Assembly: GCF_001625215.2 (NCBI RefSeq)
Contig: NC_030385.2
Span: forward strand, 1,481,135-1,545,134
Source: Daucus carota subsp. sativus
Taxonomy: Eukaryota > Streptophyta > Magnoliopsida > Apiales > Apiaceae
Reading direction: 5' to 3'
Length of the DNA: 64,000 bases
In this document: piece by piece, positions 35,665-46,383 of the stretch
Layout: every line of letters begins with the position of its first letter
Position numbering within the stretch: position 1 is the first letter of the stretch
Position numbers and translations under genes: made by a program
Notes under the pieces: generated by a model
What the model was told of the DNA's origin: nothing
Databases searched by the model: none
Seen by the model: only the letters and a program-made list of their open reading frames with translations

Positions 35665-36059
35665 GAGCATCTCCAACGGCGTTGTCTATAATCGTTGGCT
35701 AAATTGGACCTGTAAGACATTATGTAAAATTTGCTGAACCTGTAAGACATTTTGTTTCAATGGTATTGGCTATATTGGTTGGCTATAATTTAAAAATAGT
35801 ATGTTATTAATATTTTAAATTGTTAAAATAGAATATATCAGTTCAATATGGTAATAAATGATGTACAATCTTCCTACAGATTTTCTTACAGACCTGTAGA
35901 GGTTCGACAAATTTAGCCATCCATAGGAGGTTGGCTAAATTTATAGACAACAGCTGAGCATGGTTGGAGTTGGGTTTTTGGAGCTGTTGGCTAAATTTTT
36001 TTATTTTAAGTATGCCACCTCACTTTTTAGCCAAGGGTTTTAGATGGTTGGAGATGCTC
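35665..36059. mobile_element. Tourist-like MITE, nested
   Basis: Perfect terminal GAGCATCTCCAAC and GTTGGAGATGCTC, flanked by TTA (35662-35664 and 36060-36062). The interior (TTTAGCCATCCATAGGAGG, TTGGCTAAATTTATAG) matches the elements at 2546 and 10520 in inverse orientation. Confidence 0.92.
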
Positions 36060-36204
36060 TTAGGAGAGGAGAGAGGTTACCTAAAGATAAGGCATGGTTA
36101 GTGGATCTTAGTGATTTAGGGAATTACTAGGATACTGTTGGAATGGATTATTTTCCCATATTCCTCATATTTTGATTTAAGACTCCAAATAGGGAAGCTG
36201 CTGG

Positions 36205-36903
36205 TAGGGCTGTCAAAAAAGTCCGAAAAATCCGATATCCGTCCGAAAAATCCGCATTCGTATCCGAGATAAAGCGGATATTATCCGTATCCGAGACAAA
36301 GCGGATATTATCCGCATCCGAATCCGACAATTCCGGATACGGATACGGATATAGGCATATTCGTATCCGATGATATCCGCATCCGAAATTAAATATATAT
36401 GATATTAAATATTAAATATTATTAATATTATTCAATAACTATATAATGTGTGTATTTATATATGTATACATAAAATAATATATTTATATAAATTTTGTAT
36501 AATTTTAAAATATTATAGACATATATCATAATTTTATTTGAGTTTAATATTTTAAAGACAACAAATTTATATTGAAAGATTAATAAGAATTAAATTTTGA
36601 ATTAATATAAACCTTCTTTAATGATTTTAAATTTTTTACTCATTTTTTAAAAATTATTTTTTTATTTTTACTATTTTTTATGATTTTTTAGAAATTTTAA
36701 TAGAAAAATAAAAATTCTGATTAAAAATCAGATTCGGATCCGGATATTATCCGAATCCGGATAGTATCCGTCGGATCCGGATTCGGATATCATCCTTTAA
36801 AAAATTTCGGATTCGGATACGGATACGGATATGAATTTTCGGATTCGGATCCGGATCCGGATACAGGTAGATCCGTATCCGAATTATCCGTTTGACACCC
36901 CTA
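36205..36903. mobile_element. hAT-type non-autonomous element with GGAT arrays
   Basis: The ends TAGGGCTGTCAAA and TTTGACACCCCTA are inverted, and an 8-bp direct repeat GCTGCTGG flanks the element (36197-36204, 36904-36911), diagnostic of hAT insertion. Both subterminal regions (36220-36385 and 36725-36895) are filled with ATCCG/CGGAT hexamer-like repeats in both orientations; the 340-bp centre is AT-rich. No transposase is encoded. Confidence 0.92.
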
Positions 36904-36919
36904 GCTGCTGGAGTTGCTC

Positions 36920-38218
36920 TAATCACGGACCACATACTATGTGATTATTGGCTAATAAATTAACGATCCTAGTCATGGTCATGGATGATCAACATACATT
37001 TATATTTATATATATAGAAATTGTCAGATGCGAAATCATTAGAAATTGTCTCTTTTCAGTCATTTTCGTCTACGATAATTATATACATTAAAATTCGATA
37101 GAATTGTGACTTCCAGAATCAGTCAGTATATTTGAATTATTGTTAAATTTTAGTGTGGACCTGATTTTGGTTGGGCGACTTCTCATTTTGCCGCTACTTA
37201 ATGCTCCTGGTCCCTGTGTCAATTTCGAGTAACGGGTCGTGTTCGTTTTAGCAATTATGTCGATTTTGGGTAAAATTAAAATTATATAAAATTGAATAAA
37301 ACTGAAAATTGAAGTTATTAGAAATGAAATTCTAATTTCGCGTTATTTCGGATCAATCGGTTGATTTTTTATCTATCCTTGATAGTTGTATTAAATTAAA
37401 ATGTGTTATGGATATACATACTAGTTAAATATTGAAAATGGTGATTTAAAAGAATTTTAAGAAAAATTACTTAAAACATTATTTTGGAAAACGGGAGAGA
37501 CAAATATTTTGAAACAAATATATTCTCTCAAAAGAAACTGAGACGGAGAAATTATTCAGTTTCTAATCCTTACTGTAGTTGTAGAGTCATTTTTATGACT
37601 CGATCTGTGTTATCTTATTTTTCATAAAAAAGTTATTATTTTTTAAAAAAATAAAAATGTTTTTTCCTCCATACGAATAATAATTTTAGAAAAAAAGTTT
37701 AAAAATATGAAAAATATTTATCTGAAATGTGTTTGAGTAAACGTAAAAAAAATAAAATAATTTTCATGTTTTTAAGAGATAAATGACTTAATCTGAAAAA
37801 TAATATAAGAAAATCAAGATTATAAGAGTAAAATACAAACAGATAATGTTAATGATAATTTTTAACGGAAAATCGGGTAGTTACGAAATTATGTAATCAA
37901 ACACATAAATATTAATACTCACGCGAGTTTGAACCAAAATTAAAATTTACAAACTTCAGTTATCTCGATTATTAATAATAAACTCAAACATTTTACAATC
38001 ATTCACAATTACAATACAATCACAAACCAATACAACTTATCCCCTGCATCTGAATATTAAGAATGCATCTTATTAGCAATTGCGCATTCCACAACAATTA
38101 CAAACCCCCACTTCCCACACAAAAACAAAAACAATAACTTAAATATAGACAGAACTTCAGATTGTGCTGAGCCTTCATGGATCTTAATCATATCTCATAA
38201 CCAGCATTGAGAATTTCA
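36920..38218. other. Intergenic, no gene seen
   Basis: Left 150 bp continues the duplicated segment; the rest is AT-rich, with the presumed 3' UTR of the next minus-strand gene at its right end. Confidence 0.5.
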
Positions 38219-39436
38219 TCACACACCACAAAAGTCCTTGAGAATGTTTTGCGATCGACGGCCATGATCAGTGTCGTAGAACTTGAGCAAATCAACATGC
38301 ACAAAGGGCTTGAACTGCAAGGCATGTTCTTCATCCACAAACTCTTCTGGCACTTCCACCAATTTCATGTCGTTGAGAAATGAAAACAGTGCAACATTGT
38401 ACCGTGTTTTGTTTCCGCTCAGGCTCATGGTCACTTTATGATTCGGAGACAGTACTTGGTTGTTACTCCAGGCCTACATATGAACATCGACAGATTAGTA
38501 ATCAGCAATGAATATAAATTTTTAACAAGCATCGACCTGGGACAACATAGGATAAACCTTAATCACTTGGGCTATCCAATCATGCTCAGTCTAATACCAT
38601 GTTAAATCAACAGCTCATTAAGGTTTATAATATTATTTAACAATTAAGTACCTTGCATGCATCACCAGCCATGACAACAAAGGCAGAGGGAGGGAACTCA
38701 ACAGAAATCCAATTGCCATCTCTGGTTTGAATTTCTAAACCCGAGACTTGATTCTGATGAAGTATGGTTAAGAAACTCTTGTCTGTGTGAGAGGGGAAAG
38801 CCATAGTAGTCTCATTCACCTCCGGAGCTCTATATTTCAAGTACCTAAGAAGGTAAGTTGTTGATTCAACATGAGACTCTGCATACTTTTCGACACCATA
38901 GCTTTCGAACAACATTCTTATTACCATTCTATCAATTTCCGCCACTGCCTTTGAAAACGCCAATGAACTTTCACTAACAAAATCAAAATTTAAACAAAAC
39001 TAATTAACAAAAATTAGAGAATTACTACAATATGAAGAAAGAATGCTAATGAACTATTAATTTACCGGAAGGAATCATTTCCTTTTGGCCACATCAGAGT
39101 AGTGAAATTTGTAACACCTTCTTCAGTTGTCGAATAATCAATCCCTAATCCTTCATGAAGAGGAACAAATGGGATTTGCCCGACATAGCCATGATACGGC
39201 TTGTCATTCATGTTCTGCATTTTAGTACCAACAGGAAGGTCAAACAGCTCATCTGCTGCACAAAAGATTGCTTTGTCGAGCTCAGATGAAACCTTGTCAC
39301 TCAATGCGATAAAACATCCATGATTCTCCAGAGATTGCCTAATATCTTGACATGTAGAGGTCCAAGAAGCCGCAGTAGGGTTTAGCTCGGTGAAATCTAC
39401 AATGAAGAGCTTGGACATTAATGTTTGGGAGCCCAT
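38219..39436 (-). CDS. AOP-like 2-oxoglutarate dioxygenase (copy 3)
   Basis: Third AOP-type Fe(II)/2-oxoglutarate oxygenase. Minus-strand exons 39436-39066, 38973-38652, 38473-38219; 315 residues, all phases consistent. Landmarks: MGSQTLMSKLFIVDFTEL, SLENHGCFIAL, ELFDLPVGTKMQN, HGYVGQIPFVPLHEGLGI, SHTDKSFLTILHQNQVSGLE with the HTD Fe ligands, PPSAFVVMAGDACK, SPNHKVTMSLSGNKTRYNVA where the distal ligand is in NHKV and the 2-oxoglutarate pair would be R-Y-N, then PEEFVDEEHALQFKPFVH and DFCGV. Having Asn where R-x-S is normal is notable because that Ser helps bind the 2-oxoglutarate carboxylate; activity may be altered. Compact introns (92 and 178 bp) lack the MITEs of copies 1 and 2. Confidence 0.88.
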
Positions 39437-40167
39437 AATTTGGTTAGTCTTGCTCTGGTTTATTATGAAATGGACAGTTTGATTAAGGAAGAGTGCAGCT
39501 CTAATTAATTAAGTGGAAAATTGTATCTCCAACCATTTGCTTCTTAACAGGATTATTGTATATAATCCATGATGGTCTTTACTTAAAGAAGGCTGGGAGG
39601 TAAAGGACTTGTACGCTCCTGAACTATGGGTTCGATTCTCGCTCACCTTGAGATTTATTAATAAGGGATCAATAAACAATATTTGAAAAAGAAGACCAGG
39701 AGGACACAGGGTGAACTGAAATTTGGATGTTAATGTATGCATATAAAAATCATGAAATGACATACTCTATGAATTATGGTCACAAATTTTGAAATTATAT
39801 ATTTGGTTTATATTTTAACACACGTGGTCCATACACAATAATCATATATACAGCTAATACTGCAACCATAATGATCTGCAAAGAGCCAAGTAAACCTAAA
39901 AATATAAAAAAACATTTTCTGGGTTGCACTTGTTAAAATAAAATATTCTAACAAGTTACAATATTTTTCAAGTAAAATCAACATCAATTATGAACGCGAA
40001 TGACAACAATATGACAAGTCTACGTTTAACTGCTACTTTCGATATTTACCAAACAGTTTTGTACCTACTTTAGAATTCCAAACGCAATCTAAATCTCTAC
40101 AAAACATAAAACTTAAAAAATATGCAAACTAGAGTATTTACTAACAAAATATATAGTTATACAAAAT
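39437..40167. other. Intergenic, with a SINE-like scrap
   Basis: 5' flank of copy 3 and 3' flank of the ABCG pseudogene. Around 39580-39670 a stretch has a good pol III B-box (GGTTCGATTCT at 39629-39639), but no convincing A-box or flanking repeats, so at most it is a SINE fragment. Nothing else recognised. Confidence 0.4.
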
Positions 40168-43100
40168 GCCAAGGTAGGCAAAGTATAACAAGGTGAAGAA
40201 CCTGAAGAACAAATACTAAGAAAATCTAGCAACTGTCCAATCAAAGCCAAGCATTGCATAGACTATGAGGCCATGTAGTATAGATTGGGTAAGAACATAA
40301 GGTATTTCTACCAAAATCTGCAATACAATAACAAGCCTGTTTTACGAATAAAAAAATGAACCTACGCTTAGTTTGTTGAGACAGGAAAGTACCTGTGTTA
40401 AGGCATATGACAGAGCTGAATACATTCCAGCTGCTCTTTCTCTATAACATATGATGTGTTTCGCCAGTATGAGCATATTGTTTCCACAGGCAAGCCAAGC
40501 ATTGGTTGATGAACGTAAAAGAGAGTTCCTTTGCACCAGGGGAAGGAACACCCAATTGTGCAATAAGGGCTTTGTTTCTCCTGTATCAAATTATAAGACG
40601 GGAACACAAATAAATGATTAGTAACATTTTGTGGCTTGGAGCATATATATGTGTTTTACCGTTTTAGTGTCTGAAAAAGGATATAATCATATAACAAATG
40701 CTGCTGCATTATATGCGCAAGTACTTTTTTCACCTCATCAAATGCTTCAAATATCTCGATACCTGGTTGATGGATAGTGTAAACAACGCTGTTCTTCCAG
40801 TGTCTACAGTATTCCTCACGGTTCTCGTCACTATAGCCTCAGCTCTTGCATGAAGTTGGCTCGTCCGTGAATATAATCTGAGACACCAGGCATAAAAGCT
40901 CCACTCACACCCTTCAGAAGCAACAATCTATATTCACCAATCCCGTTGCTCTTTCATTTCCTTTGACAAGTCAAATTGAGGCCAATTAAGCTCGTGAGCC
41001 GTGAGGTTGCTGCTATTTATTTTTTTTTGACATTTTTGCACTTGACAATTTCAACCACGAACATAGAACTGAACTACTTAACATACCAGTGGCTTATCAA
41101 CCGAATCTTTGATATCATCAAAAGTAATAGCATACGGTTCAAATGAAAGAACCATTCCTTTTTTCTTATGCTGACTGGCCTCGGCAGTAGTTTCTGCAAT
41201 ACTCAAATTTAACTGAACAGTTCATAATGTGTTTCAAGTAGCTTCGACATATTATAACGGGAGGGATATATCTACCTCTGGGAGATAATTCTGTGGTTTT
41301 GTCATTATCAACTTTGTCAGGGATTACAGGTTGAGATTTTCCTAAAGCTGTAGAATTAAGCAGCACACTGTTACATAACTTCCCATTTATGAACCAACTC
41401 TTAAATTTAAGAAACCTCAGGACTTCAAATTTGTAACTCCTATTGTCTCAGTTTTGTTAGGAGTTAACTTCAGCATAAAAGATGATATTGAAAGTCAGAT
41501 CAATGATTGAAAGAAAAACTAATAACTCATATAACATATATTTATAATTACTTTGTTCCATTGATGCCCAAGAAATTCATTCACTCCAATTGCATTTTAC
41601 GCGTACATCATTGGTGATGCGTAATAGCCCATATCCACACTTTTGCCACTATTAGAGGAATAAATATGAAGTGACTATCTAGTCATTTCTGAATATACTA
41701 GGGGCATTATTGGAAGATAGAGACAAGTTTATTAGGCTTCAGTTTTAATATATATATAGAAGATATAAGTGTAATGTTGAAGTATCTTGAATGAAATAAT
41801 TTTCAGATTTTCTCTCTATTCTCTCTTCTCTCATGACTGTTGCATAAATCTATAAAACTTATCAGCCACATCATCTGCAGCATTATAAAGTCTAAGCACA
41901 ATAATCGGTCAATTTATGAAATAAGAATAACTGTGTTTCTCATTCTAATAATTTGTTATACCTCGTGCCAGAACAAAGCCAGATAATGCAAGAAGTACAA
42001 GTAATGCAAATCCCCCATAATTCATTGCAAGAATCAAGGTCCTGCCCAAAGTCGCCATAAGGTGGAATAATGCTGAAGCCATCTGATTGGCTAGAAATAA
42101 TATCAGGAAATGTTTTATAATCTGCAATGTAGATGAAATGACTTTCAGCATCATAGGCAGAAGAAACAACCGAGTAAAGTCTTTGTAAAAGAACAAACAT
42201 TTAACTCCTTAAGATTGATTACCTTCCAACATATGGATCATATTCGATGACATAGTAGGCCGGGCTGATCAAAGTCCGGCATCAAAAAGTGAAACTGGGA
42301 TTTTGATGATCCATGTCAGGAAAAAGAGAACATCTCTTCGCTTGTAGAAGACAGGAAGCTTCACTACTGTCATGGCCATCTCAGACATTCCATTGCACAT
42401 TTTCAGAACCACGTCAAAAAAGAGAGAACCCACGTATAAGGTTCCATCCGTCTTAGTCTCTTTATCCATTTCAGTTCTAAAGAACAGTGTCAAGCTAATG
42501 ATTGCATGTGCCGTAAGCTAGATGAAAATTAAAAAGCGAGCATGAATGACAATTAGAGAAAACCAATACAAGCAATTATATAATTCAGCAGAGGTATAGA
42601 AAACTCAAACTCACTTGGAATGATTTGAATTTGTGCACAAATGAGTTCCTCTTCATTACCACAATTTCTCTTGTAAGCAGAGCTTTGAAAAGCTCCATCT
42701 TGCTAATGAGTAAAGCCATACCTATCAGTAGTCAAAGCTGCAGGGTGGCTTTTGCTCTTATCATTTGGTTTTGCAAGCTCATCACTTAGTCGAAGTCCAA
42801 CATGGCATGATTGATAAGCCTCATAGAATTCTTTAGCTGTAATAAATCTGTAAGGCTTATCTCTGTGTACTGCTTCTGATCTTTTCTTGACGTAACCTGT
42901 ATATTTCATGAAATTTTAACAATGACTCATCACGCTTACGTATGACTTTTGCATGTAGCAGAAGGTAATGACCACAGATCACTTCTTGCAAGAAGTCTGC
43001 CATGCCTTTTCTCTCTCGGCACTTGAAATCCATAGTCTCAAAAAACTCAAGCACATTTTCACGTGGACCTTGATACACAATATAACCATCAATAGGAGAA

Positions 43101-44925
43101 TAACTCGTCAAATAAAGCATACGCTCCAGGCGCTGGCTGGAGGAGAGATATGAGAGCAGTTCCTTAGAGAATGTGCACACTATTTCAAAGCAATTTCACA
43201 ATTTGATAAGTTGTAGAACTGTCCAAGCCAGTAGATATTTCATCCATAAAAAGGGCCCTTGCTGGTCCAACTAACATCTCGCCTGTACTTGACCAGATTA
43301 TATGTAATTATTACACAGAAATTCAAATATAAAGAAGTAACACCTTACAGCTTTGTACCAGGACTAAAAGGTTTTAACCTGTTGTAACACGCTTTTTTGT
43401 CCTCCAGATATACCTCTGATCATCTGGTTTCCAACCAAAGTATCAAGCCCTAAATGCAAGCAACGGGAAATTTTTTTATATTTTTGGGTACTTACAATGA
43501 GGTGGTGCTGCTGACCACTGGTTAGATATACCTTTAAAACATAGTCGGTGACCACATTAGACTCTTGGCCTTTCGTTGCAACAGCCTGAATGAAACAATT
43601 ACAGACAATTATCAATCGAAAAGTAAGATGTTTAACTGTAGGAACACCCTATATGAGTTAACCTTTCCCAATTCATAATTTAAAAAGGGAGTTGCATCGT
43701 ACAGTTAAATAATCACTATAAAACTTTACACGCTGATAAGATAACAAAGTTCTCAAAGTTCTATTTACATTGCATTCACAGAGTTGCTATTAAGCATCAG
43801 ACACCTCTCCTATGTTTTTTTTTTTTGCCAGAAACTCCTATGTTTTAGTTATTCTGTCCAAAGTTTTTAGTTTTCCAGACACTGGACTTTTGCAAGAAAA
43901 TTGCAAAGCTAAATTTTACGTAGTGTAGCCCTTTAGTTGCTGAATTCTCAAATTCTCAATTTGGTTTCCGGAATTTACTTTCATGTTCCAAAAAGTAAAC
44001 GTTGGCCACTTCTTTGTAAAAGGAATGCAATTTATGGTCACCATTATTTAGTGTTTAAGCAACCACCCTTCTGTGGCGAATTTGAAAATTTGGCCCCCGT
44101 GTTGCAAAATTGAAATTCAGGCACCAAATTGCTACACTGCATCAATGAAGTTCAGCCACCACTTTGAAAAATACTTGACTTTTATGTTGTGAACTTATGA
44201 TGAAGGAAGCTTATAGTTCCATTTTTTAATATCCTCATCTCTTTCGAAAATAAAGAAAAATGGAGGAAATTTATAATAATCACTATAGATTCCAAACCTC
44301 AAAATTTAATGTTCATCTCTATACATTTCAGGTATTTGTCCTAGATCAGAGAGCTTCATGGCATACACACAATTCGATTACCCATATTGAAGCACATCTG
44401 TAGTACATAACTATGCCATTACCTTCATGAAGATAACAAGATCAGGATCAGGCTTAATATTTGCATTTTTCTCACGTCTTGACAGCTCAGCCAACATTTC
44501 TGCGACACATTAACAACAATCTATAATATGAAGCACCTCAGCTCATAATCAAATGTATGGTCCACATGTTAAACATAGTAAATAAACACAGAGAATACAA
44601 AAGAGTCTACTTAAACTAACCATAATGCTATCCAACACCCTGACATTTAGCAGAAAATTCCAAGGTTTCTCTCATTTCTCCGATATAAATATCATCTTGA
44701 CTAATATAGTCAGCAGTTCTTTCAGGCACGAACTCGTTCATTCTATGGCCATTGTATGTCACCAAACTAGTATAGCATAATGCACAATTTGATCAATCAC
44801 ATTGAAAATCTAAAAATCAAGATAATTGAAAATATTCAACAAGAAAAGATAAGAACAGATAAGTTGCATTCTATTTACTTGCAAGGCTTGATGATTCCAC
44901 TAACATCTTCAAGAATAGTTAGGCC
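40168..44925 (-). pseudogene. Decayed PDR-type ABCG transporter
   Basis: A degenerate second copy of the gene at 58605-63731. In minus-strand order: LTILEDVSGIIKPC (44925-44881), [18 protein letters not shown] (44760-44650), MLAELSRREKNANIKPDPD (44500-44425), [12 protein letters not shown] (43588 down), the NBD1 signature exon, [14 protein letters not shown], transmembrane exons, [18 protein letters not shown] (41190-41085), NBD2 scraps and [10 protein letters not shown]. Defects: the NBD1 Walker A region is missing; one base is lost just after the ISGGQ signature (poly-T at 43393-43398 in plus orientation, versus TTTCTTT in the intact copy); the NBD2 Walker A to Walker B interval is deleted, joining near 40892, with a further loss in the GLDAR region; a solo LTR sits in a transmembrane exon; the last exons are absent. 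It cannot encode a working transporter. Confidence 0.9.
41650..41864 (+). mobile_element. Solo LTR in the ABCG pseudogene
   Basis: A 215-bp insertion flanked by GCCAC on both sides (41645-41649, 41865-41869). It starts TATTAGAGG (one change from TGTTAGAGG), has a TATATATATAG promoter-like stretch and a pyrimidine-rich U5-like end, and finishes in CA. The intact paralogue has a continuous exon here (CTTAGCCACATCATCTG), proving insertion. Size and ends fit a small Copia or TRIM LTR. Confidence 0.75.
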
Positions 44926-44960
44926 CTTTTTTTGTTTGGAAGTAAGCTAAGGGGGTGTAA

Positions 44961-45190
44961 GGGGGTGTTTGGATAGTTGGCGGAAATGAGAATCGGGAAT
45001 GGGCGCGAGGGACATGGGAATGGGGTAGGGGAAAGGGTAACCCAAGGGAGGAGTGCGGAAGGAATGATTTACCTCCAAGAGCGAATGAGCTTCCCATCCC
45101 ACCCAAAAAATTTGTTAATCCAAAGATAATGTATGAGTATGAGATTCTGATTCCCGTTAACCGGACTCATTGATCATGAACCAAATCCCC
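44961..45190. mobile_element. MITE at the 5' edge of the ABCG pseudogene
   Basis: Ends GGGGGTGTTTGGATAG and ATGAACCAAATCCCC are inverted; internal GATTCCCGTTAACCGGACTCATT matches the family member at 11025-11212. It follows the last recognisable pseudogene exon (44925) closely and may mark where NBD1 was lost. Confidence 0.6.
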
Positions 45191-45753
45191 TAGCAGTTTC
45201 TAACATTGCCTAGCAAAAATCAGAAGAATCTTCAGCATGAATAGTACTTGCAGACAGAAGCACATATATGTATGTAGGAAGCTAGTTGTGAATGCATTGT
45301 GGTATATAATTGCTGACATTTGAAAAACCCTTCTGTATTTTTTGGTGTTCGGCCAAATGTCACTGTTTAGCAGTAAAAGGTATCTATTGTCATTTTCCGA
45401 AAAAATGCCTCAACTGTCAATTCAAAACATAATTTCATATTGTGTTAACAAAAATGCAACTTTAAGTCATGTTTTCTAATTGAGAACGCAACTTCAAATT
45501 GTGTTTTTCTCAAAAAAATCAAAATACAACTTCAAGTCGTGTTTTGAAGTGACAGTTGATGCCATTTTTTCAGAAAATGATATTGAAGCCTATTTGACAC
45601 TTAAATAGTGACTTTCCAGACATTTTCTATTATTTTTTTTGTGTTATCTAAGACATTGTTTATGGCAAGGGCTTTATGAAATTTAATATTTAATTAATGA
45701 ACAAGTAGATCTGTAAAATTTGTTATGGTAAGGGTTTTATGGTTAGTGTATAG
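45191..45753. other. Left flank of the large retrotransposon
   Basis: No gene. From 45420 to 45560 the phrase AACTTCAA(G/A)T(C/T)(G/A)TGTTTT recurs about three times, a weak local repeat. The last five bases TATAG (45749-45753) are the target-site duplication. Confidence 0.5.
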
Positions 45754-46327
45754 TGTTAGATATAATTGATGATTACTACTAATGTTCTTAAAGTTTGTTT
45801 TAGAACAGGAATCATCAGAGTTTAAGCTAGAAGCTGATCAGAGTTAAGTAAAGTCTGACAGAGTTTAGTAAAGTCTGACAGAGTTTAATAAAGTCTGATC
45901 AGAGTTTACATAGTCAAGACTCGACAGAGTTTACACGTGGAAAGAGCTCAGAAGCGGATATACTTCAAGGAAGGATAGATGCTGAGGAGTGATTTGCTGA
46001 CTATGGAAACTAAACAGAAAACTGGAGCAATCTTTGATTGATAGATTTATTAGCTGATTTATAGGATATCAAATCAGAGATTGATTTTGTAACTGTGTCT
46101 ATATAAACACAGATTAGGGTTACTCTATATGAGTTGAGTTATCGAGTACATTGTTAAGAACCCTAGCAGCTCTTAGTGATACAATATAAATCACTGAGAG
46201 AGTTTTTGTAACTATTAAAGCTTTGTGAATATAAGAGTTTATTGCTTTCGATCTCTTATATTGTCTTATTGTGTTACAGATTGTGATCACTATATCATTC
46301 TATATAGTGAAAATATAGGACCTAACA
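45754..46327 (+). repeat. 5' LTR
   Basis: Starts TGTTAGATATAATTG and ends GGACCTAACA. It has a TATA-like TCTATATAAACACAG near 46100 and, near 45848-45908, a 20-bp unit AGTAAAGTCTGACAGAGTTT repeated about three times in a row in the U3 region. Confidence 0.95.
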
Positions 46328-46329
46328 AG

Positions 46330-46341
46330 TGGTATCAGAGC
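46330..46341 (+). other. Primer-binding site (tRNA-iMet)
   Basis: TGGTATCAGAGC, two bases after the 5' LTR, complementary to the 3' end of plant initiator methionine tRNA and typical of Copia elements. Confidence 0.95.
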
Positions 46342-46383
46342 GAGCTCTGTTAAGATTACTACAGTGAGATCTTAAACACAATC

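Larger units (their letters stand above)
35452..36919. mobile_element. Tourist-like MITE split by two later elements
   Basis: The ends GAGCATCTTCAGCAG (35452) and CTGCTGGAGTTGCTC (36919) are inverted and flanked by TAA on both sides (35449-35451, 36920-36922), a PIF/Harbinger TWA duplication. Without the two inserts (35665-36062 and 36205-36911) about 363 bp remain. The unoccupied equivalent of its target is in the duplicated copy near 34400. Confidence 0.88.
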
